64,000 nucleotides of DNA from Lasiodiplodia sp. COLG20. Lineage: Eukaryota; Ascomycota; Dothideomycetes; Botryosphaeriales; Botryosphaeriaceae. The position numbers and the translations under genes were made by a program. The notes below the pieces were generated by a model. It saw only the letters and a list, made by a program, of their open reading frames with translations, was not told the origin of the DNA and did not search any database. Of the stretch, positions 1-10,595 are shown piece after piece. The DNA is taken from NCBI GenBank assembly GCA_009801085.1, contig VNWV01000051.1:1-64000 (forward strand). Direction: 5' to 3'. Each line of letters opens with the position of its first letter. Positions within the stretch are counted from its first letter, which is position 1.

Positions 1-193
1 CACCGCGCATATCCGCGCGGTAAGTCAACAAATAATTAAAACAAAGAGTAATATATGGTAACCATTACTATAAACAATGATCACCTTTAAAAAGTTACAA
101 ATAAATAATTTACTTAAAAATTGCATTTAACTTTTTTTAGTTATTACCGTAAATTTTTATATGTGATTTTTTTATAAATTATTTAACAATAAA

Positions 194-2551
194 TTAATGT
201 AACTCAAGAGCATCTTTAATGTAAGAACATGTTAAAACTACGAAAACTTGAGCTTGTATAAATGCTATAGCTAACTCTAATCCAGAGAAAGCAATAATAA
301 ATGCTAAAGGTAATAAGGCTAAGAAGAAGAATATTATTCCTGATGTCATAATATTATAAGTGAAACCACTTAAAATATTTAATAACATATGACCTGAAAG
401 TCGTACACAAATTTATCCTTTAATCTTTATATGATTACTAATCTTAAGCTCACTTAAATAAATATAAACCTTTAAAAGGTTTAGTACGTTTATCTTTCAA
501 ATATAAAGATATACTAGGCTGACGATAACCTAACGCTCTTGCCGCTGCACCTATAGAAGGATATATTATAACCTCCTTAGTTTGCACATTAGTAACCTCT
601 ATCTTTTTACTTGTTTTTTGGACCTTAATGGAAGGGTCGTTAAATGGATTAAGATTTTCATCATCACAACTAATTAATTTAAAAGTATATTTACCTAAAA
701 CAGGTTTATCTTGGTTTAAGTAAATATAATGTTCAATATATCTTTTATCCAGGGATAAAGCACGGGCTGCGGCTTTAATGGCATGATAAGTAGTAGTAGT
801 TTGAGTTTCCACATCAGTTACCTCAACTTTAATTCCACTAGATTGATCTGTAGACTTTTTAGCTAAAACTTCTGGGGATTCCATTCTTTTATTAGCAGCT
901 ATACGTATTTTCTCTACTGTAGCTTCTGAATGTGTTCATCCTCTTCCTCTGTCAGGACTACCGGGAGTTTTTAATATATTATATTCTGGAGAGTATACAT
1001 CAAAATAGTGTTTCTCTCTAGATACAAGGCTATCTATGTCACAAAATTCTAATATAGTAAGACTAAAGCCTTGGTAACCGTATTTTAATAATGATAGATA
1101 AATAGGCATACTTTTTTCATTAAGTAATCTATTAACATTATAATACTCCAACAATCTACGTCTTAAGTCTACAGAACTACCAACGTATTTTTTACCATTT
1201 AACTTGTTAGTTCACATGTAAATTCCTGCTTTACCCTTAATATAGTTAAGGATAGCTAGTTTATCTTTATCTGCATTCGAAAATACCATCAAATCTGATG
1301 AATCTTTTATAGATTCATCAGTTTTGTTCGTTGAAAATAATCTAACAGTCATTCTTCTGTTGCCTCTGGCTAAACCCTGTGGAGATATAAATTTATAATT
1401 AGATGATGGAAAACATAAGCTATGTGATCTTATGTTGTTTAAGTTAAATGTATGAGAACCTATAGATTTTCTTATTGATTTTTTAATAAACCGTTCACAA
1501 CTTTATCCTTTCTTTAAAGGTGTAATCTTTGGGTGGAACCTAGATTTACCCTTTCTTTAAAGGTATATTAAAGATCAACTTTAATATTAATATACTAAAT
1601 TATCGTTAATAAAATAGCTATTTTTAATTTCCTTTTTTCGATATATTATAAGGACAGGCTATTGTGTTATCTTTAATCTCGGCTTACTTAATTTATTCCG
1701 AGAACCGGGTTTACCGGCGACTAGAGTATACCTTACAGTACAATAAATACTGAAGAACCGTCTACTCGTTGCTCTTTTACAGCTATACTACTATATATAG
1801 CTGATTTAGATCCGCGATTACCCATTCCTATTGCTAGAATCTTTAATGATGTTACTATACCCTCAGTTCTTAGCTGGGCCAGATAAGAAGTTTCCATCTT
1901 ATCTTTAGTTATTAAAGCTTTAGGGTTTCCCCGGAGTTTGATTCTTTTACACATTAAGTGAATAACCTACTTTCACTTTTATATGTTAGCAGCAAGTCTT
2001 AGTCCAAGAGATACATTTCTAGCTAAATAACTGATAAATTCAATCAATACTAGTAAAGGTAATAAAGCTAATGGACATCCAGCAGGTACGAATAAAGAGA
2101 AGAATTTTAAACCGTGTTTTTGGAAACCTAAAATAGTTGCACCTAAAACAATAGTGAAACTAAGTGAGAATGTTAATATAAAGTGGCTAGTTGAAGCAAA
2201 ACTGTATGGTACCATTCCAATCAAGTTATTAACTAAAATGAAAACAAATAAAGCGTAAATAAATGGGAAGTATACTTGTCCTTCTCTACCATTTATTTGA
2301 CCAACTACTATACCATGCACAGTTGCATAGATTGTTTCTTGACTAACTGATCAGTTATTAGATACAACTCTATTGTAATTAGTAGCTAATGCTTTAAAAA
2401 GGAAAGCAATAGTTGCTCCTATTGTAAGATATAACCCTATATTTGTTATTGAGAAATGAGTATTACCTAAAAGAGGAGCGTCCAGACTTAATAAGTCTCT
2501 TACTTCAAATTGATCTAACGGACTGTAATTTTCTAATAAAGTAGTGTGCAT
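194..2551 (-). CDS. atp6: ATP synthase F0 subunit a (atp6), two exons
   Basis: Subunit 6 (a) of the F0 proton channel, an inner-membrane protein. Exon 1 is 2551-1983 and exon 2 is 401-194; joined they give 777 nt, 258 residues. The N-terminus reads MHTTLLENYSPLDQFEVRD and exon 1 ends at RLAAN, inside the conserved RLAANxLSGH motif that carries the essential arginine; exon 2 resumes LSGHMLLNIL. A TGA codon after VVSNN must be read as Trp, so translation table 4 applies. The intron splits the conserved arginine helix, a common insertion point. The exon ends were chosen because T|intron...G| joining restores AAC ATA CTT TCA GGT. Family and exon structure are seen directly; the exact splice base is inferred. 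Confidence 0.95.
402..1982 (-). mobile_element. group I intron in atp6
   Basis: A 1581-bp intron between atp6 codons RLAAN and LSGH. The catalytic core lies on the 5' side, about 1960-1700 (minus strand): GGTAATCGCGGATCTAAAT, then AAAGAGCAACGAGTAGA, then AAGGTATACTCTAGTCGCCG. The same set of core motifs occurs in the nad2 and rnl introns of this window, so the three belong to one subtype. A GIY-YIG endonuclease gene occupies the 3' part. The short open frame at 1733-1954 is the ribozyme core read as protein and is not a gene. Confidence 0.85.
450..1352 (-). CDS. GIY-YIG homing endonuclease in atp6 intron
   Basis: An intron-encoded DNA endonuclease that would promote intron homing. With TGA as Trp it is a continuous frame of 300 residues from the first ATG at 1352; the frame is open further upstream to about 1508 without another ATG. 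The nuclease domain begins AGIYMWTNKLNGKKYVGSS (residues about 55-75) followed by the conserved arginine in DLRRRL, and a later catalytic Glu region around SREKHYFD. The C-terminal half carries two copies of a modular DNA-binding (NUMOD1-like) motif, seen as xxVTDVETQTTTTYHAIKAAARAL and VTNVQTKEVIIYPSIGAAARAL. No frame lesion was found, so it may be active. It sits downstream of the ribozyme core. Confidence 0.88.
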
Positions 2552-3226
2552 ATCGAAAAAAAAAATAAATATTATTTAAAAAGAAAAAAGAATTTTATTA
2601 ACTACACCCACCTAACAATATAGTATGCTCTCAAAGGAGGGACCTCACTCTCTCGAGTTCTAATAAGCTAATTAGTTTTCGAACTTGTAGAGAAAGCACG
2701 ATCTTGATGAAAAGGCGTACCCGATATATATAGACTATTATTGGATAACTGTACCCTATATTAATACACTTTATAATAAGGTGGACACCTTATTAATAAA
2801 ATATAACAATAATAAATGTTACATAAAAGCTAATTATTTTTTTCCTTATAAAGTTGTTTTCTCCCGCCCAAAGGGGGGAGGGAGAAAACACCAGGATTAA
2901 GATATAAGAAATCCATACCCCATCCTTATGTACACCAGTTCGTATAGTAAGATTTCGTGTGGCAATGAGATATAATCAATGATATCTAACCGGTGAAGGA
3001 AAACTCAATAAAACACTTACAAGAGTAGATCTTGAATGGAATCCCACATGGTTACGGTTATCGTTGTATATATCTATTGATTAAAAAAAAATTACTCATA
3101 AGAGCATAGACTCTAACACCTCTTATTAAAACCAACCGACCTGTTACATTAGTATTATGGGAATATAACAAATTTAAGTTAACGCCTGTTAAGTCATTAA
3201 TATCTATAATGCCGAATTGAATAGAA
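2552..3226. other. atp6-nad5 spacer, no recognisable gene
   Basis: The first 80 bases upstream of atp6 (the 5' leader) are very A/T rich and have a near copy at about 7093-7135 inside the nad5 intron. The rest has GC-rich patches, including a short inverted repeat at 2858-2890 (TTTTCTCCC...GGGAGAAAA). I found no tRNA or long reading frame here. Confidence 0.5.
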
Positions 3227-3496
3227 TTACCCACACGTACTACGACAACATCTAACTGTAAAAAACATAGATGGTTTAGTTATTCTTTCTATTTCACGTA
3301 GTATTACATAAACCTCACAGAAGACACCTACAAGGATTAATCCTGTTCCATCAGGTATAGATATTTCTTCAGGTATAAGTAGAGGTTTAGGTAGAGGCAT
3401 AGGAAGAGGATTCTTTCCTAAATATGTTCTAATGGATTTTCATATACAAGTAATAAATAAAAAGAAATCACAAGTAAATACAGATAAAAACAACAT
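3227..3496 (-). CDS. small ORF of unknown function between nad5 and atp6
   Basis: An 89-residue frame from ATG at 3496 to TAA at 3227, open only if TGA is Trp. It starts with a strongly hydrophobic stretch of about 20 residues (MLFLSVFTCDFFLFITCIW), likely one membrane segment, followed by a proline-rich stretch (NPLPMPLPKPLL) and a second hydrophobic region (GLILVGVFCEVYVIL). I do not recognise the family. It does not resemble atp8, whose start is MPQLxPF. It could be a chance frame; absence of repeats and a plausible membrane topology are the only arguments for a gene. Confidence 0.35.
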
Positions 3497-3865
3497 AAGA
3501 TTAAAGATTACCAAAAATAAAATATAAAAGAAAAAAAATAAAAGTATAAAAATCTATTTTTAAATATAGATTTACCATTAAAGAGTAATTAATATTTGGT
3601 AGCAACAAGGAAGCAATGCGAAGCACCTTTAACCTTTTTTTAGTTTGATTTTATTTTATTTATAAAATAAGAAAATCAAACCAAAAAAAAAGGGAAGGGA
3701 AGCAACAAAAAGAATAAGATCAATTAAAGCTCGTTAAAGATCTAGAAGTACTATATTGTCTAGTTGGTATCTTATTATTACTATTAATAAATATATTTCT
3801 ACCCAGCTGAGATAAACTTTTAAGAAACATTATAGGATCCACTTCTTAACTGAGAACAAGGTTTA
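3497..3865. other. spacer downstream of nad5, nothing identified
   Basis: AT-rich, with an inverted repeat at about 3633-3690 (TTTTTTAGTTTGATTTT...AAAATCAAACCAAAAAA) of the T/A palindrome family seen throughout the window. It might help form the nad5 3' end, but nothing shows this. Confidence 0.4.
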
Positions 3866-6800
3866 TTATACTTTTTTTATATGTTTAATGCTTAATAATC
3901 CGTAAATGATTATCAATATTATACTGTTATCAAATAATGATAGATATGGAATAGTGATGTAGAAAATTAATCCCACAAGGATATATAGAGCATAAGATGT
4001 AATAACACCTGTATCTAAACTAGCTATATTATGACTTAAATTTAATAAACCTTTCTCCAATCCATATGGACCTATTAATTCCACTGAACCTTTGTCAATA
4101 AATTTAGTAGTTTTACCACCAATTTTTAATACAGTATTAGTAATATACTTGTTATAAAACATCTCAATTAAGAAACGTTGGTTAAAGAAACCAAATATAT
4201 TATAACCTAATCTTGAAGACTTGAATTGTATAAGTACTTTAGGTAAGAATTCAGATAAAACAATAGCTAAACCACTAAGAGTTAAAGTAAGAACAAAAGG
4301 TAACAATTTAAAAAATGTAGGTACTGCAAACTCAGTGTCAAGTAATATTTCATGACTAGGATGAATAAATAAACCATTATCAGAAAAGAACCCTGAACCC
4401 AGACCGATAAAGATATCTTTAGTTATGTAACCAAAGAAAATAGAGAACACTGCTAATATAATTAATGGAATACTTAAGAATAAGTCACCCTCATGAGCAC
4501 CCTTATAAGATGACAGAGGTCCATTAGGATTAGTTAAAAAAGTAAGATATAATACTTTAACACTGTAGAGGGTAGTAAACATAGCACCTATTGTAGCTAT
4601 GAAATATACCACAGTACCAGAGAAGTAAAATTGTCCATATGCAGACTCTAATATAAGATCTTTAGAATAGAACCCTGTCATGAAAGGGAAAGCTACTAAA
4701 CTAAGAGAAGCTATTAACATAACTGAATATGTTAAAGGTAAGAAAGAGATTAACCCTCCATATTTTCTAAAATCTTGGTTGTCAGCTACAGAATGTATTA
4801 CTGAACCTGCTCCTAAGAATAATAGTGCTTTATAAACGAAATAGATTAATTAGGAAACAGGACAAAACAAATATAGAGGGAATAAAAGGGAGAGGGGTGA
4901 TACTAAAGTAAGGTATCATCATTTAGAGGTAAATTATCTAATTGTTCCCGAGTTAAGTTATATGTAAAACCTAATTCAGGTATAGCATTAGGGAAATTAT
5001 TAATAAATACATCCTTATTGATATATCTAAAACCTCTCTTAGAAACAGTATTGTTCTTTCTATGGTTTCTAACAGTAAGACGATCATCCAGGAGTTGAGA
5101 ATTATTTTCAAAATATTCTGCAATACCTGTGTTAATGTTGACCGCAAATAAGCCTGAGGCAGCTTTAGACATACCAGGTAAAAAATCAGGATGTCTACAT
5201 AAATAGAAATTTCCTAACTCTGTAAATATACCTCCAGGTTTAGCTAAATTAATAAATCTAGAAATTCTGTTATTAAGAAAGATACGTTCTTTAGCTAATG
5301 AACCTAGACTCTTAAACACATCTAAAGAATTAGGATTTAGACTTATTCAAAGTTCACGTTGACTAGCGTAATTACCAAAATCTTTAAGAGTATTAATATC
5401 TATAGCATGAATACGACCAGGTATTAAATCGTAAAGTGTTCTATTAATAAGTTCAACCTTAGGATACAAATCCTTAGGAGCTAATTGAGAAGTAAGAGCT
5501 TTAGTTCTAATAGAAGCTCCTTTTTCTGTTAAATAAACAGTAGTTTTTTTACCAGACTCATTGTCGGTAATCTTAATACCTTTTTCCCAATTAAGATTAT
5601 TTCTAATAGTACCAACAGATAAACCTAATCTATCAGCTAAAGAATTTAAAGAATTTGATGAAGTCAACAGCTTAGTCATTTTCTTATCTCCTCAAGCTTG
5701 ATATGTGTGTAGATGATTTAAATCTAGAGACAAATATTCCGGTTTAAATTCAAAATTAAAGAATATGATATTTCTATTTTCGGAATACATATTTAAGAAA
5801 GGTTTATTATAAGTATATATACACTGTTCTAAAAGTCTAGCGACGGCGGGGGGGGGTGAGAGGAGGGGCTAGCTATTTTAATATTTTTAAATATTGCTAC
5901 ACAAGAAAGCATGCTTACTGATTATTAATAACCCTAATGTGAATCATAATAATAGACTATAATATTAAAGAATAACAACCCTACATAGAAAAAGTAAATA
6001 ATAAATGGAATAAATAGTTTAACTATGTCATGTACGACTATTGTTCATACCAGATTTAATTTTTATAATACTTTCTAGGCCATTTTGTGTTAAATGGCCC
6101 CGTTCTTTCATTAAATTAGCTACTAGGCAAAAATCTGCAAAGTTTTGTTTTTTATCACCTTTTAACTCATATTTAGTAAAGAAAGGTACAATCTTATCAA
6201 AAATATCCGAAAATCTGTTAACTGTAAAATAAACCACATTTTTTACTTCATCTACTCTAATAATACCGCAACCTAAATAATCCACTAAATTTCTAAATAG
6301 TAAAGTATCCCGAGAATGCTGACTTAATTTAAATTTTAAACTTACAGCCTGTCCTACTTTAGTATTAGATTTAGTTACATCAACCATAAAACTGCCTTCA
6401 CCCTCAACAAACCCAGCTATTCAATAAGGATTAAAAACCGTAAAAGATTTAACCAAAGGCCGTGTTACAGGAGTAAAGCTAGGAAAGTTATTTTTCAATG
6501 CTTCACTTAATCCTTTATTTATTGTAGCTCTAATATTAATAATTTTTTTAAGACCTTCTATATGGAGATGTTCTTTTTTGATTAATATATCTAAAGCTAA
6601 TTTAAAAAGCTCGAAGTCTGCATTTTTTTGAGAGATTAAAGGGTATTTGTTAAAATGAGGTATTATAACATTCACTAAATCTTTAACAGCGGGCACAGCA
6701 TACGCAGCTGTGTCTCTTTTAGTGCTTACGTGGATATTTCCTACCCCAAAAAATGATTTTATGCTTTGAAGTAGTTTAAGATCTTTTTTATGCAAATGTA

Positions 6801-9800
6801 TAGAGTATAAAGGGGATATACATCACCCTGTTCTATACTTATCGTCTTTATAAATTCTTAAAGAAAAAGTAGATTCTGCATCAGAAAACCCTGTAACATA
6901 AAAAGGATTAAGTTTAGAATCTTTAACTATATTAGTATTAGGATTAATTATTGTCATTAATAAGACCCAATCACCTGTTAAAGCAAAACTGTGTGTAATA
7001 ACATCTATTAAATTCTTTAAAGGAATACTTATTAAGTCTGTTAGATCAATTTGAAGAATTGGATTATAATTTTCTAGTATAGTAGTGAGCATATCGAAAA
7101 AAAAAGAATAAATATTATTTAAAAAGAATACATTTTTAATAGCATGAACTATCAAGAGCAAGGACATAAACAACAGATAGTACTATTGTTTACATCCTTA
7201 CCATAACAAATTATAATAGTATAGTTTACAAAATTGTTACTGATTTTTTTTTTATTGCACCCATTTTTAATACTTTATTAAGGTGTGTTGTTATTTACTT
7301 TTGATAGTATAATTACTAGAAGTAATTATTTAAACGTATATATCTAATTATTATATCAAATTTAATCCCCCCCCTATTGACTAAAGCCTTGCAAAATCTT
7401 AGACCCTCCACTACTCAAAGGAGAATCAAAATTATGACTATATCATTCCTGTAAAATATTATCATATGTTATAAGAGGTGCTCATTTTACTGAATCAATA
7501 CCCCCGTTATCTAATATTCAATTATGCAAGAAAGTAGTAATACGATGACCATAGAAACTGTTTAAATGATCTTGTAGACGATCACGACAAGATAAAGCAG
7601 AACCTATTCCAATTTTTCCTGATTTATGTACAAAAATATAAACACCTGAACAATCGGCATCTTCTACTTTCTGACGAAGAATAGGAATACTATAGGTTTT
7701 TATTGGAATAAAAGTATTAAGAGACATATGCATATTATATCTTATAATAGGCTTTAAATGATTACTAATAAATTCTAATAACAGATTATCACCTTTGAAT
7801 TTAGATTTTTTCTGTTTCTTAGCTAAAAGATTTATCATATTTATTAAATCATTAGAAGCTTTATCACCTAAAGGTGATAAAAATAAAGGTATATTATGCA
7901 CATTCTCTTTATGTAAGTGAAGTATTAATTCAGTAAGCATTTTACCACCTATAGTTTTATTAGATAATATAGAAGAAAATGAAGAATGTATAATTAGATT
8001 ATTATAAACTAACGTATCTCTATTTTTAGCATCACTTGATAAAAATCGTCTTTCTGTTCATAGAGAAATCGAAGATTTTCTCTTAGTTGGCTCATCACTG
8101 ATCTCCGGGACAGAGACACCATCTCAAACCCTAAGATTTTTATTAAAAGAGAAGAAAGACATTGATAGCAGTAAACCTACACATAATGATTTATACTTTA
8201 AAGTATAAAGGTTTTTGTATGTAGAATTATAAATGAATGTATTAATTTGGATACATTGTATCCGCTCACAACTATGAAATATGATATAATAATCTGATAA
8301 TAATCAAATAATTGTTTACATCATATAGTTAATAACTATAAAATTACTATTAATCATACTATCACCAGATAACCATGTCATCATCATCATTACTATCACA
8401 AATTAAAAAATATATTACAATTTATCATAACATTATTTTTTTTTTTATTTAGCTCTTCTCTCCATCCTTATGGATGGGCCGAACCCCTTACATACATATA
8501 TGTATGTAAGGGGTAAAGCTCTCTGAAATAGAGCCCTCACCCTTGCGGACGCAAGGGTGAGGGCCTCCTTTGGAGCGGAAAAAAATGATTAGAATAATCT
8601 TAAAAAAAAGATACTTTAATAACTAGTTGCCTAGTTGACTAGACTATATCATAATACTATCTAAATAATAATTATAATATTGTATAATAATAACTATTTA
8701 ACCCGGCTTAAGAGTCCTCCTTCCCTCCAATTCATAGGAGAGGGAGGTCCCTGCTTAATTAAGCAGGGATCGTTCCGTATCGATTAAAAAAACTAAACAA
8801 AATACTTTTTAATTTTTTACATATACTATCCCTTGAAAAAGGGGGGGGGAAGGTAAACTCCCTGCTTAATTAAGCAGACGCCCTTACTTTGTAAGAGAAA
8901 CAGTACTTTCGACGTATAGTCGTTGAAGGTATATTTTTGTATAATTATACAAAAACTTCCCTGCTAGTTATCCTAGTATATCTATTATTCATTTAAAGAT
9001 AAATAAAGGACTTTCCAGCAATTTGTCGAATTTTACATGCACTTATAAAGCAATGCATGATTAACAAGATGGAATAAAGCTATATTGTAAGATGATAAAC
9101 CTACTGCTATTACCATCATACCTAATTGACTCATAGTAGAATAAGCTATAACTTTCTTAATATCTTGTTGGAATAAACCAATTAGAGAGCTAAACACTGT
9201 AGTAATAGCACCTAATCATAAACAAAGTAATAACACAGTTGAACTGTATTCTATTAAAGGAGATGAACGCATTAATAAATATACACCTGCTGTAACCATA
9301 GTAGCAGCGTGTATTAATGCAGACACAGGTGTAGGACCTTCCATCGCCATAGGTAATCAAACGTGAAGACCAACTTGAGAACTTTTAGCCATTGCACCAA
9401 TTAATAAACATATTCCTATTATAGTAACAATATTCTCACTCATATAAGGAGCTAAAGAAAATACAGTTGAATAATCTATATTACCAAACGCTCATAAAGT
9501 AGCAAACATACCTATAGTTAAAAAACAATCACCTACTCTATTAGTTAATAAGGCTGAAAGAGAACTTTGATTTGCTGCTATTCTAGTAAATCAGAAACAA
9601 ACTAAAAGATAAGAACAAATCCCAACACCCTCTCATCCAACAAACATAAGTAAGTAATTATTAGCTGTAACTAATATAACCATCATGAATGTGAAAAGAC
9701 TCAGATAACTAAAGAATCTCTGATTGTGCGGGTCATGGCTCATATATGAAATGGAATATATATGTACAAGCGATGACACAACCAGAACAGGAATTAACAT

Positions 9801-10052
9801 GGAAACTGTTAAAGAATCAAAATGGAATCCTCATGATACATTAAGTGATTCTGAATCAATTCATCTAAATAGTTGTATTGACACAGGTATGTTATTTAAA
9901 CCTACTTCGAAAAAGGCTATTATAGCCAAGATTGTAGTTGTTATCACACAACTACATGTTATTAATTGGGCTCCGCTAACTCCAACTTTTCTCCCAAAAA
10001 AGCCGGACACTATAGACCCTAATAAGGGTAAGACGATAATAGCTAAATACAT
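3866..10052 (-). CDS. nad5: NADH dehydrogenase subunit 5 (nad5), two exons
   Basis: Proton-pumping subunit ND5 of complex I. Exon 1 is 10052-9053 and exon 2 is 4836-3866; together 1971 nt, 656 residues, the usual fungal length. The N-terminus is [20 protein letters not shown]; conserved blocks such as [27 protein letters not shown] (lysine-free spelling here), and [11 protein letters not shown] are present. The start ATG overlaps the nad4L stop by one base (TAATG), the usual co-transcribed pair. Exon 1 stops in ALFHLVNHA and exon 2 resumes [17 protein letters not shown]|...G| splicing restores NHAFYKALLF. Several TGA codons encode Trp. The intron is a 4.2 kb composite of nested mobile genes. 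Confidence 0.96.
4903..5841 (-). pseudogene. 3' part of a split GIY-YIG endonuclease gene in nad5 intron
   Basis: An open frame (TGA as Trp) that starts mid-domain with [17 protein letters not shown], which in intact relatives directly follows a ...KILxGFSQ segment. That segment ends the frame at 7374. It continues with [16 protein letters not shown] and a DNA-binding helix ([18 protein letters not shown]), then a long C-terminal tail, ending at 4903. It therefore looks like the C-terminal two thirds of the gene whose 5' part is 8162-7374. The ATGs inside (5679, 5319) are unlikely real starts. A G-run block (about 5845-5870) abuts its truncated end. Whether the two parts could be rejoined at RNA level is unknown; as DNA it is broken. 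Confidence 0.75.
6028..7092 (-). CDS. LAGLIDADG endonuclease fused to an atp6-like N-terminus
   Basis: A 354-residue frame, continuous with TGA as Trp. Residues 1 to about 45 ([19 protein letters not shown]...) resemble the start of atp6 in this window (MHTTLLENYSPLDQFEVRD). The rest is a two-motif LAGLIDADG endonuclease: motif 1 [13 protein letters not shown] and motif 2 [12 protein letters not shown], with the acidic catalytic residue kept in both. Between and after them are the usual [12 protein letters not shown] and FFTKYEL blocks. No lesion was seen, so the protein may be active. The atp6 part suggests it came from an atp6 intron that was co-mobilised with its upstream exon, or that the copied atp6 start now supplies translation signals. 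Confidence 0.85.
6955..7135 (-). pseudogene. diverged copy of the atp6 5' end and leader
   Basis: The leader TATCGAAAAAAAAA...TATTATTTAAAAAG and start region match 2551-2590 closely (ATGC/TGAC...ACTACTxTACTAGAAAATTATA), then the protein similarity fades after about 45 codons. It is joined in frame to the LAGLIDADG gene. The true atp6 start is at 2551. Confidence 0.75.
7374..8162 (-). pseudogene. 5' part of a GIY-YIG endonuclease gene fused to a cox1 5' end copy
   Basis: A 262-codon frame from ATG at 8162 to TAG at 7374. Its first 50 or so residues match the cox1 N-terminus of this genome, including [17 protein letters not shown] and FLSSDAK, then switch to a GIY-YIG protein ([20 protein letters not shown], with arginine in CRDRL, then [23 protein letters not shown] split over TGA codons). 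It stops exactly where relatives continue with xARILEQ, found instead at 5841. So the gene is split by the inserted block 5842-7373. The truncated protein keeps GIY and the catalytic Arg but lacks the catalytic Glu half. Confidence 0.75.
8030..8290 (-). pseudogene. copy of the cox1 5' end and leader inside nad5 intron
   Basis: About 250 bases closely match 20320-20845, the cox1 start, N-terminal extension and leader (for example TCACTGAT, GAGAAAATCTTCGATTTCTC, and the leader stretch ending TTTGTATG). Relative to cox1 there is a one-base length change near the first codons, and a new ATG at 8162 keeps the downstream frame open. The cox1 leader is interrupted by repeats (about 20480-20755) that the copy lacks, so the copy may preserve an older leader layout. 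Confidence 0.8.
8291..9052 (-). ncRNA. nad5 intron ribozyme core and inserted palindromes
   Basis: Holds the group I R and S core elements described for the intron, plus GC-rich hairpins at 8455-8590 (TACATATATATGTA stem and GCAAGGGTGAGGGC pairs, and a CTCCTTTGGAG repeat) and 8715-8880 (CCTGCTTAATTAAGCAGG). No reading frame. Confidence 0.65.
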
Positions 10053-10321
10053 TATTTAAATTCTATTGCAACACTTCCTCTTAATCTGTAAAATGCTACT
10101 AGAATTCCTAAACCTATTGCTGATTCTGCTCCAGCTATAGCTATTACATAGATTGCATAGGTTTGACCTAATATATCATCAAAGCTAAGTGAACTTACTA
10201 AGATTAAAAAGGTAATAGCTAATAGCATTATTTCTATAGAAATAAGCATTAAAATTACGTTTTTCCGGTTTAATACAAAACCAAAAATCCCTACTAAAAA
10301 CAAGATTAGTGACAAATTCAT
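10052..10321 (-). CDS. nad4L: NADH dehydrogenase subunit 4L (nad4L)
   Basis: An 89-residue complex I membrane subunit ([21 protein letters not shown]...), with the conserved [11 protein letters not shown] and [16 protein letters not shown] blocks. ATG at 10321, TAA at 10052-10054. Its last base is the first base of the nad5 start codon, so the two are almost certainly co-transcribed and translationally linked. Intronless and of normal length. Confidence 0.97.
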   Translation of the reverse strand: MNLSLILFLVGIFGFVLNRKNVILMLISIEIMLLAITFLILVSSLSFDDILGQTYAIYVIAIAGAESAIGLGILVAFYRLRGSVAIEFK

Positions 10322-10595
10322 ATTATGTTGTATAAATTATAAGATATACCAATAAAACGCCTATATTTCTTTTTTTTTTATATTTTAATTAAAATATAAA
10401 AAAAAATATAGGTGGAATAGAACAGATTGAAAGAAGAAAATTAGTAAACTAATATAGACCTAATATTCTATTTTTTTTATGTAAATCCTCTTTTTTTTTT
10501 ATATGTATATATCTTTTATATATATTAATATTTTATATATATTAATTTTTTTAGTAAAAAAATTAATATAAGGATAAAGAAAGCAAATTAGCTAC
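10322..10595. other. cox2-nad4L spacer
   Basis: Very AT-rich, with a strong palindrome at about 10371-10408 (TTTATATTTTAATTAAAATATAAA). It could mark an RNA end between cox2 and nad4L; no gene seen. Confidence 0.4.

Larger units (their letters stand above)
5842..7373 (-). mobile_element. inserted block carrying an atp6-fused LAGLIDADG gene, splitting a GIY-YIG gene
   Basis: About 1.53 kb lying between two halves of one GIY-YIG reading frame. On the plus strand its left end has a run of eight or more G (about 5849-5856) and its right end a run of eight C (about 7367-7374), so the ends are G/C runs in inverted orientation. It contains a complete LAGLIDADG gene preceded by a diverged copy of the atp6 start and leader. 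The boundaries are placed where the GIY-YIG frame stops and resumes; exact end bases are inferred. Confidence 0.65.
4837..9052 (-). mobile_element. composite group I intron in nad5
   Basis: A 4216-bp intron. The ribozyme core is at the 5' side: minus-strand CCTTCAACGACTATACGTC (about 8910-8932, the R element) and GATATAGTCTAG (about 8647-8660, the S element), which pair as P7. Downstream lies a GIY-YIG gene fused to a copy of the cox1 5' end, split into two parts (8162-7374 and 5841-4903) by an inserted 1.5-kb block with an intact LAGLIDADG gene fused to an atp6 5' end copy. Most group I introns are 1-2 kb; the excess is explained by this nesting. GC-rich palindromes at 8455-8590 and 8700-8900 add more length. 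Confidence 0.85.

Noticed and set aside
1733..1954. Open frame with MGNRGSKS and KEQRVDGS
   Set aside because: The same phrase appears in the nad2 and rnl introns because it is the translated group I ribozyme core, not a protein.
9724..10059. Plus-strand frame over nad5 exon 1
   Set aside because: Shadow of nad5 on the opposite strand.
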